Below are positions 34,151-42,719 of a DNA stretch of 64,000 bases, one piece after another. The DNA comes from Streptomyces echinoruber (lineage in GTDB: Bacteria; Actinomycetota; Actinomycetes; Streptomycetales; Streptomycetaceae). Each line of letters begins with the position of its first letter. Position 1 is the stretch's first letter. The stretch is taken from NCBI RefSeq assembly GCF_014651135.1, contig NZ_BMWH01000001.1, forward strand, positions 433,194 to 497,193, in the 5' to 3' direction. The notes beneath the pieces were generated by a model. That model saw only the letters and a list, made by a program, of their open reading frames with translations. It did no database searches and had not been told where the DNA came from. Made by a program: the position numbers and the translations under genes.

Positions 34151-35431
34151 ATGGCCGCGACGGAGCAGGCAGCGGACGGACGGGGGGATCGGGTGGACGG
34201 CGCGGCGGCGAGGCGGTCCCCGGCGGGGCCGGCGGTGGTGTGGGCCGCGACGCGGCTGGTGCTGCTGCTGTGGGTGTTCAAGGTGTACGTCTTCCCCGGA
34301 CCGGACGTCACCAGTGACGTGTCCGTGATCTACCAGGGCTGGTACGACGTGCTGCGGCACGGTTCGTTCCCGCGCACCGACGTCACCTGGCAGTACCCAC
34401 CCGCGGCCGCCCTGGCAATCCTCTCCCCCGGCCTGCTGCCCTTCCTCGACTACCCCTCCGCGTTCTTCGTCCTGGCCTGCGCGGCCGACCTGGCCGTGCT
34501 CGTGCTGCTGCTGCGCGCGGGCCGGCGGCCCGGCCGCACGCCGCGCGGGGCGTGGGTGTGGGTGGCGGGCGTGCCACTGCTGGGCCCGACGGTGTACGCC
34601 CGCTACGACGTGATGGTGACCGCGGTCGCGGTGGCGGCGCTGCTGGCCGGGCTGCGGCGGCCGCGCCTGATGGGCGTGCTGACCGGGTTCGGGGCGCTGC
34701 TGAAGGGCTGGCCGGTGCTGCTGCTGACCGGTGCGGCGCGGCGGCGGTCGTGGGCGGCGGCGGGGGCGACGGCGGCCGGGATCGGGGCGCTGGCGGCGCT
34801 GGTGCTGCCCGGCGCGTTCACCTTCCTCACCTTCCAGCGCGACCGGGGCACGGAGGTGGAGTCGCTGGGCGCGCTGGTCTTCCACGTGGCCCGGCACTTC
34901 GGCTGGCACGGGCAGGTGCTGCTCAACTACGGCTCGGTGGAGTTCCTCGGCCCGCACGTCGACCTCGTCAGCACGGTGGCACTGGCGCTGACCGGGGCCG
35001 CGTTCGGCTGGCTGCTGCTGTGGCGGCTGGCGGCGCGCCGGCTCGCGGCGCCGCACACGCTCGCCGAGGCGGCGTTCACGGCGGTGCTGATGTTCGTCAC
35101 GACCAGCCGGGTGATCAGCCCGCAGTACCTGGTGTGGCTGGTCGGCGTCGCCGCCGTCTGCCGGTGCTTCCCGCGCAGCCGGATGCGGCTGCCCATCTGG
35201 CTGGTGCTGGCGGCGGCCTTCGTGACGGTGCTGGAGTTCCCCGTGTACTTCGCGGACGTCGTGGCGAGCACCCCGCGCGGGGTGGCGCTGCTGGTGCTGC
35301 GCAACGGCCTGCTGGTGACGGCCACCGTCCTCGCCGCCCGCCACCTGTGGCGCTCCACCGTCCCCCGCCCACCCGCGGCCACCCTGCCCGATCAGACCGC
35401 CCGCGCCCAGGAGCCCTCGGTCTCCTCCTGA
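34151..35431 (+). CDS. GT87-like integral membrane mannosyltransferase
   Basis: A 426-residue polytopic protein with about ten hydrophobic segments. Early loop residues FPGPDVTSDVSVIYQGWYDV and FPRTDVTWQYPPAAAL hold acidic residues expected of a GT-C catalytic loop. VTGFGALLKGWPVLLL-like and TTSRVISPQYLVWLVG segments are typical of DUF2029/GT87 proteins, which use polyprenyl-phosphate-mannose outside the membrane. Its mycobacterial counterpart by position is Rv2181. ATG 34151 after GGGGG. Repeats fill 35500-35645 after the gene. Confidence 0.85.
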   Translation: MAATEQAADGRGDRVDGAAARRSPAGPAVVWAATRLVLLLWVFKVYVFPGPDVTSDVSVIYQGWYDVLRHGSFPRTDVTWQYPPAAALAILSPGLLPFLDYPSAFFVLACAADLAVLVLLLRAGRRPGRTPRGAWVWVAGVPLLGPTVYARYDVMVTAVAVAALLAGLRRPRLMGVLTGFGALLKGWPVLLLTGAARRRSWAAAGATAAGIGALAALVLPGAFTFLTFQRDRGTEVESLGALVFHVARHFGWHGQVLLNYGSVEFLGPHVDLVSTVALALTGAAFGWLLLWRLAARRLAAPHTLAEAAFTAVLMFVTTSRVISPQYLVWLVGVAAVCRCFPRSRMRLPIWLVLAAAFVTVLEFPVYFADVVASTPRGVALLVLRNGLLVTATVLAARHLWRSTVPRPPAATLPDQTARAQEPSVSS

Positions 35432-35499
35432 CGCCGCGTGCGGCGCGGGGCCGCGGCGTGAGCCGCGCCCGCGGCGGGCGTGGCCCACCGGGGTCCTGG

Positions 35500-35645
35500 A
35501 GCAGCCGGGACAGCCGGGACAGCCGGAGAAATCGGAACAGCGGGAGCAGCCGAGGATGTCCGATGCCCGGGAACCCGGAGGAACCAGAGAAACCAGAGAA
35601 ACCAGATAAATCGGAGCAGCCGGGGAAGCCCGAGGAGGGTGGTTG
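35500..35645. repeat. degenerate tandem repeats between convergent genes
   Basis: Variants of GCCGGGACA and AACCAGAGA (for example GGAGGAACCAGAGAAACCAG) fill the gap between the GT87-like gene and the peptidase gene. No gene seen. Confidence 0.65.
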
Positions 35646-35653
35646 ACGGCCCG

Positions 35654-36922
35654 TCAGGACAGTTCCTCGCGCAGGTACCCCCGCCACTGTGCCGTGAAGT
35701 CCTCCGGTGTCGTCCCCAGGGTTCGCCGCATCGCGTCCTCGACCGCGCCGGTCCGCTGCCGGTGGGCGCCGACGGCGCGGTAGAAGGCGCGCAGGCGCTC
35801 CTCGCCCCAGCGGTCGGCGATCATCCGGCAGGCCAGCCAGCCGCCCTCGTAGGCCCGCGCCAGCTTCGTCGCGTCGCTTGCGAAGCCGAAGTCGCGGTCG
35901 GCGGGCAGTTGCCGCGGCCCGCGCCCCTCGGCCACGGCCTGCCGCAGTTCCGGCGCGGCCTGCTCGGGGGTGCGGCCGGTGGCGCGGTAGCCGACCCAGT
36001 CCGCGAACCCCTCCGACAGCCACAGCGGCGTGGCCGGGGTGGTGTCGGCGCGGGTGGCGACGTGGGTGGTCTCGTGGGTGAGGACGACCTGCCGGCCCAG
36101 TGAGCCGAGCATGCCGTAGGCGACCGGGTTGACGATGATCCGGTCGGCGGGCGCGGCGCCGGCGTTGCCGGTCTCGCCGGTGGTGACAGCGGCGATCCCG
36201 CGGTAGGCGGAGGCCGGGGAGCCGAGCAGGCCGGCCATGCCCCGCAGGGAGTCCGGTACGAGGACGACGACCCGTCGGCTCCAGCCGGTGCCCCACGCGT
36301 CGGTGACCGCGGGCGCGGCCCGGTCGGCGAGGTCCGCGTAGGAGCGCAGGGCGGCGCGGCTCTGGCCGACGCCGAGGACGATGCCGTGCGCGCTCCGCTC
36401 CACCGCGACCGGCCCCTGGTCCCACAGTTGCTGGCCGGCCTTCCGCGCCGGTTTCTCGCTCGCCACGCGCCACTGCCCGCCGGCGCCGGCCGTGAGCCGC
36501 AGGATACGGCCGGCGATGACGGGGGCCCGGTCGTACCCGGTGATCCGGTAGCGCAGTTCGGCGTCGGCGGTGGCCGCGTCCCCGGTGCGGTGCAGGCCGG
36601 TCACCCGGTAGGACAGGGCCGCGAACGGCACCGCGCGCAGGCGGTCGTAGGAGGTGCGGGTCCCGGTCGCCGCGTACGCCGCCGGGTCGTGCCGCAGGAT
36701 GGCCGCCGCCCGCCGGTCCAGGACCCGCTGCACGGCCGCCGTGGCGGCGTCGCCGGCCGACGGGCCGCCGCAGCCGGCGCACAGCGGACCCAGCAGTGCC
36801 AGCAGTACCAGCAATACCGGCAGTACTGGCAGTACCGGCAGTGCCGGCAGTGCCGGCAGTACGACGGGCGGCAGCCACCGCCTGCCGCCCGAATCCGCCC
36901 ACGCCCGCCCACGATCAGCCAT
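35654..36922 (-). CDS. putative secreted HEXXH metallopeptidase
   Basis: About 422 residues. N-terminal signal with a repeated LPVLPVLPVLLVLLALLG core (residues about 20-42, from a microsatellite-like DNA stretch) ending in CAGCGG, a weak lipobox. A NTF2-like domain (AAVQRVLDRRAAAILRHD) precedes a zinc peptidase domain with VVLTHETTHVAT (HEXXH) and WLSEGFADWVGYR supplying the third ligand Glu, as in peptidase MA-like gluzincins. ATG 36922 has GGGAGG immediately adjacent, so the start is uncertain. Likely co-transcribed after the NlpC gene 29 bp upstream. Confidence 0.82.
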   Translation of the reverse strand: MADRGRAWADSGGRRWLPPVVLPALPALPVLPVLPVLLVLLALLGPLCAGCGGPSAGDAATAAVQRVLDRRAAAILRHDPAAYAATGTRTSYDRLRAVPFAALSYRVTGLHRTGDAATADAELRYRITGYDRAPVIAGRILRLTAGAGGQWRVASEKPARKAGQQLWDQGPVAVERSAHGIVLGVGQSRAALRSYADLADRAAPAVTDAWGTGWSRRVVVLVPDSLRGMAGLLGSPASAYRGIAAVTTGETGNAGAAPADRIIVNPVAYGMLGSLGRQVVLTHETTHVATRADTTPATPLWLSEGFADWVGYRATGRTPEQAAPELRQAVAEGRGPRQLPADRDFGFASDATKLARAYEGGWLACRMIADRWGEERLRAFYRAVGAHRQRTGAVEDAMRRTLGTTPEDFTAQWRGYLREELS

Positions 36923-36951
36923 CCTCCCGATCGTACGGCCGACCGGTCCGC

Positions 36952-37989
36952 TCAGACCCGGGTCACCGACGCGATCGGCATCATGCCGACCGGGTCGTAG
37001 CGCACCGGCGCACCGGGGTGGGGCGCGTGGATGACCAGGCCGTTGCCGGCGTACATGCCGACGTGGCTGGCGTCCGAGCGGTAGACGACGAGGTCGCCGG
37101 GGCGGGCCTGGGAGAGCGGGATGCGCCGCCCGGCGTGCTGCTGCTCCTGCGAGGTGCGCGGCAGCTGGACGCCGGCCCGCGCGTACGACCACTGCACCAG
37201 GCCCGAGCAGTCGAAGCCGCCGGGGCCGTTGGCGCCCCACACGTACGGCCTGCCGAGGGCGGAGCGGGCGGCGGCGACGGCGGCGGCCGCCCGTGCGGAG
37301 GCGGCGGGGCCGTCGGCGAGGCCGGGCACGGCGCGGGCGGAGCGGGAGGCCCGGTCGAAGGCGCCGCGCTCGGCGGCGGGCAGCGAGTCGAGCAGCCGGC
37401 GGGCCGCGGCGAGCTTGTGCATCACCGCCCGCCGGTGCGCGGCGACGGCCCGGCGGCTGCGGTCGAGTTCGGCGAGTGTGCGGGCCGCCTCGCCGCGCTC
37501 CTGGGCGAGTGCGCGCAGCGTGGTGCGCAACTCGCGCAGCCGGCCGGCCTGGTGGGCGCCGATCCGGTCCAGGACGGAGGCCTTGGCGAGGTAGTCGTCC
37601 GGGCCGTCGGTGAACAGCAGGACGAAGGAGGGGGCGAGGCCGCCGGAGCGGTACTGGGCGCCGGCCAGCGCGCCGAGTTCCTCGCGCAGGGCGTTGACGC
37701 GCTGCTGCCGGCGGGCGATGTGGTCCTGCGCGTCGCGCACCTGGCGGCGCAGCCTGCCGGCCTGCTCGTCGGCCTTGTCGTAGGCCTGGGTGGCCCGTTC
37801 CGCCTCCCGCAGGAGGCGTTCCACCTCGGCGCGGGGGTCGTCGTGCGGGTGCGGGACGGCCTGGGCCGGTGGCGTGGTGGCGGCGGCGCCCAGGGCGGCG
37901 GCCGCGGCCGACAGGACGCCTGCCGCGAGGCGGGCGGCGCCGGCGCTCCGGTGGAGGCCGGACGGTGCATGGCGGCGATGGGACCCCAC
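36952..37989 (-). CDS. NlpC/P60 peptidoglycan endopeptidase (first)
   Basis: A 345-residue secreted hydrolase cutting stem peptides of peptidoglycan. Signal peptide residues about 10-48 (LAAGVLSAAAAALGAAATTP, then PAQAVPH). A long coiled coil (about 55-220) as in RipA-type proteins, then NlpC/P60 domain 230-345: GANGPGGFDCSGLVQWSYA (Cys nucleophile), PGDLVVYRSDASHVGMYAG (His) and HAPHPG. GTG start at 37989 with GGAAGGAG 11 bp upstream. Paralogous to the gene at 38304; likely local duplication. Confidence 0.9.
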   Translation of the reverse strand: MGSHRRHAPSGLHRSAGAARLAAGVLSAAAAALGAAATTPPAQAVPHPHDDPRAEVERLLREAERATQAYDKADEQAGRLRRQVRDAQDHIARRQQRVNALREELGALAGAQYRSGGLAPSFVLLFTDGPDDYLAKASVLDRIGAHQAGRLRELRTTLRALAQERGEAARTLAELDRSRRAVAAHRRAVMHKLAAARRLLDSLPAAERGAFDRASRSARAVPGLADGPAASARAAAAVAAARSALGRPYVWGANGPGGFDCSGLVQWSYARAGVQLPRTSQEQQHAGRRIPLSQARPGDLVVYRSDASHVGMYAGNGLVIHAPHPGAPVRYDPVGMMPIASVTRV

Positions 37990-38164
37990 GGGATGCCCCA
38001 CTCCTTCCGCTGGCGGACACGGACGTGCTCCCCCGTGACGGACGTGCTCCTCGTGCCGGGGCGGGGCGGGCCGCCCCGGCACGGGTGGGGGAAACGCGGC
38101 AGACAGTAGCCGTGCCGTCGCACCGGCCCCAAGAACCTCCGCCGGGTCCGCGGGGGCCGCACAG

Positions 38165-38208
38165 CCCCGCGCCCCGCCGCTGACGCAGGTCACCGGCGGG
38201 GCGCGGGG
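38165..38208. terminator. strong hairpin between the two NlpC/P60 genes
   Basis: Perfect 15-bp stem CCCCGCGCCCCGCCG (38165-38179) with its complement at 38194-38208, loop 14 nt. A smaller CGCCCG-TT-CGGGCG hairpin at 38231-38244 lies closer to the stop of the second gene. Together they separate the paralogues transcriptionally. Confidence 0.75.
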
Positions 38209-38303
38209 TCACTTTCGGGTTGTGGTGATTCGCCCGTTCGGGCGGTCGGCGTCCGGGGTGCGGGGTACGGGGGTGCGGGGGTGCGGGCCGGACGCCCGGC
38301 GGC

Positions 38304-39353
38304 TCAGACGCGGACGCCGAACATGAACGGTCCGCCGATGGTGCTCATCGACTCGTAGCGGACCACCGTGCCGGTGCGCGGCGCGTGCAGGATCTGGCCG
38401 TTGCCCGCGTACAGGCCGACGTGGTGCAGGTCGTTGAAGAAGAACACCAGGTCGCCGACCTTGAGGTCGTTGACCGAGTAGATGCGGGTGCCGATCTGCG
38501 CCTGGGCCTCGGAGGTGCGCGGGATGGACACGCCGGCCTGGGCGTAGGCCCAGGAGGTCAGGCCCGAGCAGTCGAAGGAGGACGGGCCGGAGGCGCCGTA
38601 GACGTACGGCGAGCCGAGCTTGCTCTGGGCGGCGGCGAAGGCGGCGGCGGCCCGGCTGGAGGCCGAGCTGTCGGAGCCGCTCGGGTCCAGTTCGACGCGC
38701 GCCTGGCTGGCGCGGCTGGCGCGCTGCTGCTCGGCGGCGAGTTCCGCCTTCTCCTTCGCGGTGAGGGAGTTGAGCAGCTTCTGCGCCTCGGCCAGCTTGG
38801 CCTGGACTTCCTTCTTCTTCTTGCCGAGTTCGGTGCGGGTGGCCTGCAGGTCCTTCAGCTTCTCGGCGGCCTCGGCCCGCTCCTGGGCGAGTTCGCGCTG
38901 CTTGTCCTGGACCTTCTTCAGGGCCTCGACCTGCTGGGCGCTCAACTGGTCGAGCGTGGAGGCCTTGTCGAGGTACTCGTCGGGGTCCGAGGAGAGGAAG
39001 AGCTGCAGGGACGGGTCGATGCTGCCGGTGCGGTACTGGCCGGCGGCGAGCGAACCCAGGCTGTCGCGGAGCTTGTTGAGCTCCTCCTGACCGCGTGCGA
39101 CGTTGTCCTGGATGGTGGAGATCTCCTTCTGGAGCTTCTCCTGCTTCTCCTTGGCCCCGTTGTACTTCTCGGTGGCCTGCTCCGCCTCTTCGTAGAGCTT
39201 GTCGACCTTGGCCTTGACCTCGTCCTTGGTGGGCTTCTCGCTCGGCGCCGCGTGGGCGGCCTGCGAGGTCAGGGCGACAGCAGCGGCGGCTGCGGTGGTC
39301 AGCACGGTCACACGTGCGCGGCTCGGCTGCTTGGGACGACGGTGGGACGCCAC
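38304..39353 (-). CDS. NlpC/P60 peptidoglycan endopeptidase (second)
   Basis: A 349-residue secreted endopeptidase. Signal peptide VTVLTTAAAAAVALTSQAAH with cut near AHAAPS. Coiled coil about 40-225 rich in Lys/Glu (DKLYEEAEQATEKYNGAKEK), then catalytic domain with SSFDCSGLTSWAYA, VGDLVFFFNDLHHVGLYAG and ILHAPRTG. GTG start at 39353 with AAGGAG at nine bases. Unlike its paralogue it has Lys-rich rather than Arg-rich helices. A structured leader lies upstream. Probably acts in growth or septation, as RipA-like enzymes do. Confidence 0.92.
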   Translation of the reverse strand: MASHRRPKQPSRARVTVLTTAAAAAVALTSQAAHAAPSEKPTKDEVKAKVDKLYEEAEQATEKYNGAKEKQEKLQKEISTIQDNVARGQEELNKLRDSLGSLAAGQYRTGSIDPSLQLFLSSDPDEYLDKASTLDQLSAQQVEALKKVQDKQRELAQERAEAAEKLKDLQATRTELGKKKKEVQAKLAEAQKLLNSLTAKEKAELAAEQQRASRASQARVELDPSGSDSSASSRAAAAFAAAQSKLGSPYVYGASGPSSFDCSGLTSWAYAQAGVSIPRTSEAQAQIGTRIYSVNDLKVGDLVFFFNDLHHVGLYAGNGQILHAPRTGTVVRYESMSTIGGPFMFGVRV

Positions 39354-39407
39354 GGGGGCGAGCTCCTTCTTCCTCCAGCCGCCTACCGACACGCCGGCGG
39401 GCGGGGT

Positions 39408-39452
39408 CCTCCGCCGTCACTCACCCGGTGCGAGTGATCACCCGAGCGGAGG
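39408..39452 (-). promoter_or_regulatory. structured leader of the second NlpC gene
   Basis: Nested pairing: outer CCTCCGC (39408-39414) with GCGGAGG (39446-39452), inner TCACTC (39417-39422) with GAGTGA (39432-39437). It sits 55-100 bp upstream of the GTG start. I do not recognise the ydaO (c-di-AMP) signature here. The rest of 39453-39755 is unusually AT-rich near 39500-39535 (likely promoter) and otherwise without a gene. Confidence 0.45.
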
Positions 39453-39755
39453 TTCGAGCCCAGACCCTAGTGACCCCGTTGTGATCAGTTCAAATCCTGG
39501 CAGCCAAAAATATCGTCACGCAATGCATTTTTTGCGGAGAACTCACGTGCGGTTACGCGAGGTTGACGCTGCGTGGGTCACACAGCGTAGTGATTCCCTC
39601 AATTCGGGCATAGGCCGGTTACGTTGCGGCCGGGACCTACGGGACGCATGCACCGGATGCGGTCACCCCGCGGCCGGCCCCCGCCCCACCGCCAAACTCG
39701 GCCCCGCTCAGCCCCACTCGGCCTCACTAGCCCCACCCAGCCCCACTCTGCCCCG

Positions 39756-41105
39756 CTAGCCGCGCGAGAAGCGCTTCAGCAGCGCCGCGGAGGCCACCGG
39801 GCGGGCGCCCGCGCGGGCCACGCCGTCGGCGACCTCGCGGTCGGTGGAGACGACGACGAGGGGCCGCCCGGGGGGCTCCGCGCGCACCAGCTGGCGGATC
39901 AACTCGTCGGCGGTGACGCCCGGTTTGGAGAACAGCACGCGCACTCCGCGCGGCGGCGCGAGCAGCACCGGCGCGGCCAGTTCCGCCCCGTCGAAGACGC
40001 AGGTGACCTCGGCGCCGGTCTGCGCGGCGAGTTGGGAGAGCTGTCCGAGCAGGCGCAGCCGCTGCTTCTCCAGCGGCATCTGCGGATAGCCGGTCTTGGT
40101 GACGTTGTAGCCGTCGACGACCAGGTGCGCCTGCGGCAGCGCGAGCAACTGGTCGAGGACCTGCGGGTCGTCGTCGGACAGGGCGCGCGCGGCGATGTCC
40201 TTGGGGCTCATCCGCCCCGGCTCCACGGCGTCCACGGTCTCCGCCGGGCGCACCGACACCGGCGGCAGCGCGAGTTCCCGGCGCAGCCCCTGGGTGGCGT
40301 CCAGCAGGGTGTCCAGCAGCAGCCGGACGCGCATGTCCTCGACGCTGCGCCCCTCGCGCGCCGCCCGGCGGGTGGCCTCCAGGGCCGCCTCCGCCTCCCC
40401 CAGGCGCGCCTTGAGGCGCCGGTTCTCACTCTCGGCCGCGGACAGCTGCGCCTGCCCCTCGGCGCGCACGGTCTCGATCTCGCCCTGCAGCTTGCGCAGC
40501 GCGGCCTCGCCCCGCCGGACGTCGCTGAGGGCGGCGCGCAGTTTGCGCTGCAGCGACTCCGTCTCCTTCTTCGCCGCGTCGAGCTCGGCGCGCAGCCGCT
40601 CGGTCTCGGTGCGGGTCTGCTCGCGGGCGGCGGCCAGTTCGGCGCGCAGCCGCTCCAGCTCCGCCCGGTTCTCCCGGTCGGCGCGTTCGGCGTCGGCGCG
40701 CAGGGCCTCCTCGCCGGCCGCGGTGACCAGCTTCACCCAGCCCGGCGGGCGCAGCACATAGGCCGCGGCCGCCACGTCGAGCGGATCCGCGGCCGGGGGC
40801 GGCGAGCCGGAGTCGACGGCGCCGGCGAGTTCCGGCTGGGCCTCTTTGAACTTCTCCCCGACGCGCTGCCGGAACAGCGGATCGGTCTCCAGGGCCGCCG
40901 CCATCGCGTTGCCCGCGAACTTGGCGCGGCGGCTCGGTGTGAAACGCGCGTACTGCCGCAGCTGCGCGGGCAGCTCGGCCAGGGTCAGCCCGCCGAAGCC
41001 GTCGCAGGCGATCTGCACGACCCGGCGGCGCACTCCTTCGGGCAGCGGACGGTCGAGCACCTCAGCGGCGCCGTCGCCCGGCCCCCCGCCTGCGGTCTCC
41101 GCCAT
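39756..41105 (-). CDS. NYN/YacP-type nuclease with coiled coil
   Basis: A 449-residue protein. N-terminal domain (about 1-130) of unknown type contains LAELPAQLRQYARFTPSRRAK. A long Glu/Arg coiled coil spans about 135-265. C-terminal NYN (PIN-like) RNase domain: HLVVDGYNVTKTGYPQ with catalytic Asp, CVFDGAELAAPV, GVRVLFSKPGVTADELI and VVVSTDREVADGVARAG. Probably acts on structured RNA with the N-terminal half as a recruiting or RNA-binding part; substrate unknown. Confidence 0.87.
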   Translation of the reverse strand: MAETAGGGPGDGAAEVLDRPLPEGVRRRVVQIACDGFGGLTLAELPAQLRQYARFTPSRRAKFAGNAMAAALETDPLFRQRVGEKFKEAQPELAGAVDSGSPPPAADPLDVAAAAYVLRPPGWVKLVTAAGEEALRADAERADRENRAELERLRAELAAAREQTRTETERLRAELDAAKKETESLQRKLRAALSDVRRGEAALRKLQGEIETVRAEGQAQLSAAESENRRLKARLGEAEAALEATRRAAREGRSVEDMRVRLLLDTLLDATQGLRRELALPPVSVRPAETVDAVEPGRMSPKDIAARALSDDDPQVLDQLLALPQAHLVVDGYNVTKTGYPQMPLEKQRLRLLGQLSQLAAQTGAEVTCVFDGAELAAPVLLAPPRGVRVLFSKPGVTADELIRQLVRAEPPGRPLVVVSTDREVADGVARAGARPVASAALLKRFSRG

Positions 41106-41140
41106 CCGTCACCCCACTGTCCGTACGGGCCCCGCTCCCC

Positions 41141-41380
41141 TCAGGAGCCGGCGCCCGGCCTGTCCACGAGTTCGACCTGGTCCACGGCGTTGCACCAACG
41201 GCAGCGCACCGACTCGATCGTCTCACTGACCACTTCGCGCTCCTCCACCGTGGGCTCTCCGGCCAGGTCGAGGTGGACGTACTCGACGACCTTCGAGGAG
41301 CGGGTCACGTCGAAGCGGGTGAGATTGCCGCAGAGGGTGCAGCGCCACCGCGTCGTGGCGGTCGGCACGGGAACCGTCAT
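41141..41380 (-). CDS. small zinc-ribbon protein
   Basis: A 79-residue protein with two CxxC knuckles, RWRCTLCGNLTRFDV and ESVRCRWCNAVDQVELV, about 45 residues apart, consistent with one zinc ribbon. ATG 41380 with AGGAAAGAG upstream. Just downstream of it on the same strand lies the NYN nuclease gene (36 bp), so the two may be one transcript and act together in RNA work. Function unproven. Confidence 0.82.
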   Translation of the reverse strand: MTVPVPTATTRWRCTLCGNLTRFDVTRSSKVVEYVHLDLAGEPTVEEREVVSETIESVRCRWCNAVDQVELVDRPGAGS

Positions 41381-41534
41381 CGTGGCCGGTCTCTTTCCTA
41401 CTAGTTTCCGTGATGCGCCGATTTCCCGGCGCGTGTGGCTCGTAACCCTACGGCCTGGGGGCCGCTCCCCGCCCCTCCCTCCACGGCGGCGAGGCGGTCC
41501 GGACGGATGCGTCCCGTTACGCCATGCTCTGTCC

Positions 41535-42323
41535 ATGACCGGCAGGAGTGACAGGAGTCGCAGGAGCGGCGGAAGCGGCAGGATCGGCGCGTGGGGCGCG
41601 GCGGCGGCCCGGGCGGCCGGGCGCGTCCGGGGGGTGTCCGCCCCGGTGACGTACGCCCTCATCGCCCTGTGCTGCCTGGTCTTCGTGCTGGGCCCGGCGG
41701 CCGGTCTGAACCCGGCCTACGGCTCCGGCGACGAGCTGCTCGCCGCGCGGCGGGCCCACTTCCGCCGCTGGGGCGTGATCCCCGCCGAGCTGTTCCCCGG
41801 CGGCCCCGGTGCCGCCCTGACCCCCGTCACGGCCCTGTTCGTGCACGCCGGTTGGGTGCACCTGCTGGGCAACATGCTGTTCCTGCACGTCTTCGGCGCG
41901 ATGGCCGAGGAACGCATGGGGCGGCTGCGGTTCGCCCTGTTCTACGTCGGGTGCGGCTACCTGGCCCTGTTGGGGTACGCAGCCGCCCACGCGGCCTCCG
42001 GGCAGACCCTGGTCGGCGCCTCCGGCGCGATCTCCGCCGTCCTCGGCGCGTTCCTGTGGCTCTTTCCCACCGCCCGGGTCACCAGCGTCCTGCCGTTCCT
42101 GTTCTTCCTGCCCCTGCGCTTCCCGGCGTGGGTGGTGCTGCCCTTCTGGGTGGTGCTGCAGTGGCTGGCCCTGGGCCGCGCCCACGCCGGGCCCGGCGTG
42201 GCCTACCTGGCCCACCTGGTGGGCTTCGGGCTGGGCCTGGGCTACGCGTGGGCCCGTTTCGGGCGTCCGACTAGAGTGAGGTCCGCCCCAGCCCCGGCCA
42301 CCCAGGGAGAGGACCAGCCGTGA
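41535..42323 (+). CDS. rhomboid family intramembrane serine protease
   Basis: A 262-residue polytopic protein. APVTYALIALCCLVFVLG is the first membrane segment; HAGWVHLLGNMLFLHVFG is the conserved second segment; LVGASGAISAVLGAFLWLF holds the catalytic Ser in GASG; AYLAHLVGFGLGLGYAW holds the partner His. ATG 41535 has a weak ribosome binding site. Substrate unknown. Its stop overlaps the following gene start (GTGA). Confidence 0.9.
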   Translation: MTGRSDRSRRSGGSGRIGAWGAAAARAAGRVRGVSAPVTYALIALCCLVFVLGPAAGLNPAYGSGDELLAARRAHFRRWGVIPAELFPGGPGAALTPVTALFVHAGWVHLLGNMLFLHVFGAMAEERMGRLRFALFYVGCGYLALLGYAAAHAASGQTLVGASGAISAVLGAFLWLFPTARVTSVLPFLFFLPLRFPAWVVLPFWVVLQWLALGRAHAGPGVAYLAHLVGFGLGLGYAWARFGRPTRVRSAPAPATQGEDQP

Positions 42324-42601
42324 TCACCGCGATCGTGCTCATCAAGACCAGCGTGGACCGGATCCCCGAGATCGCCGAGCAGATCGCCTCGCTGGAGAAC
42401 GTCAGCGAGGTCTTCTCCGTCACCGGCACCTACGACCTCATCGCCATGGTCCGCGTCCGGCAGCACGAGGACCTCGCCGAGGTCATCCCGGGCCGGATCA
42501 GCAAGATCCCCGGCGTGCGGGCCACCGACACCCACGTGGCCTTCCGCACCTACTCCCAGCACGACCTGGAGGCGGCGTTCGCGATCGGCCTCGACTCCTG
42601 A
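42320..42601 (+). CDS. Lrp/AsnC-type RAM-domain protein (no HTH)
   Basis: A 93-residue stand-alone ligand-binding domain of the Lrp/AsnC family: AIVLIKTSVDRIPEIAEQIA, VSEVFSVTGTYDLIAMVRV and DTHVAFRTYS. The DNA-binding domain is missing, so it probably binds an amino acid or oligomerises with another regulator. GTG at 42320 overlaps the rhomboid stop by four bases, so the two are translationally coupled. Confidence 0.9.
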   Translation: MITAIVLIKTSVDRIPEIAEQIASLENVSEVFSVTGTYDLIAMVRVRQHEDLAEVIPGRISKIPGVRATDTHVAFRTYSQHDLEAAFAIGLDS

Positions 42602-42659
42602 ACCGCCGCCCGCGCCCCGCCCTCCGGCCGGGCGCGCGGCCGGCCGGCACCGCGGCCGA

Positions 42660-42718
42660 CCGGCACTGCACCTGAACGGAACTGCGCCTGAACCGAACCG
42701 CGCCTGAACCGAACCGCG
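42660..42718. repeat. short repeats between convergent genes
   Basis: Three variants of GCGCCTGAACCGAACC immediately next to the aminotransferase stop at 42720. No gene. Confidence 0.7.
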
Positions 42719-42719
42719 G

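Noticed and set aside
35500..35646. Repeat peptide (PEEPEKPEKPDKSEQPGKPEE) as the end of a real protein
   Set aside because: The frame is the antisense/offset frame of the mannosyltransferase upstream and has no start; it is the translation of intergenic repeats.
39354..39620. ydaO (c-di-AMP) riboswitch upstream of the second NlpC/P60 gene
   Set aside because: Expected from Streptomyces hydrolase genes, but I could not find the conserved ydaO blocks; only generic nested stems are visible.
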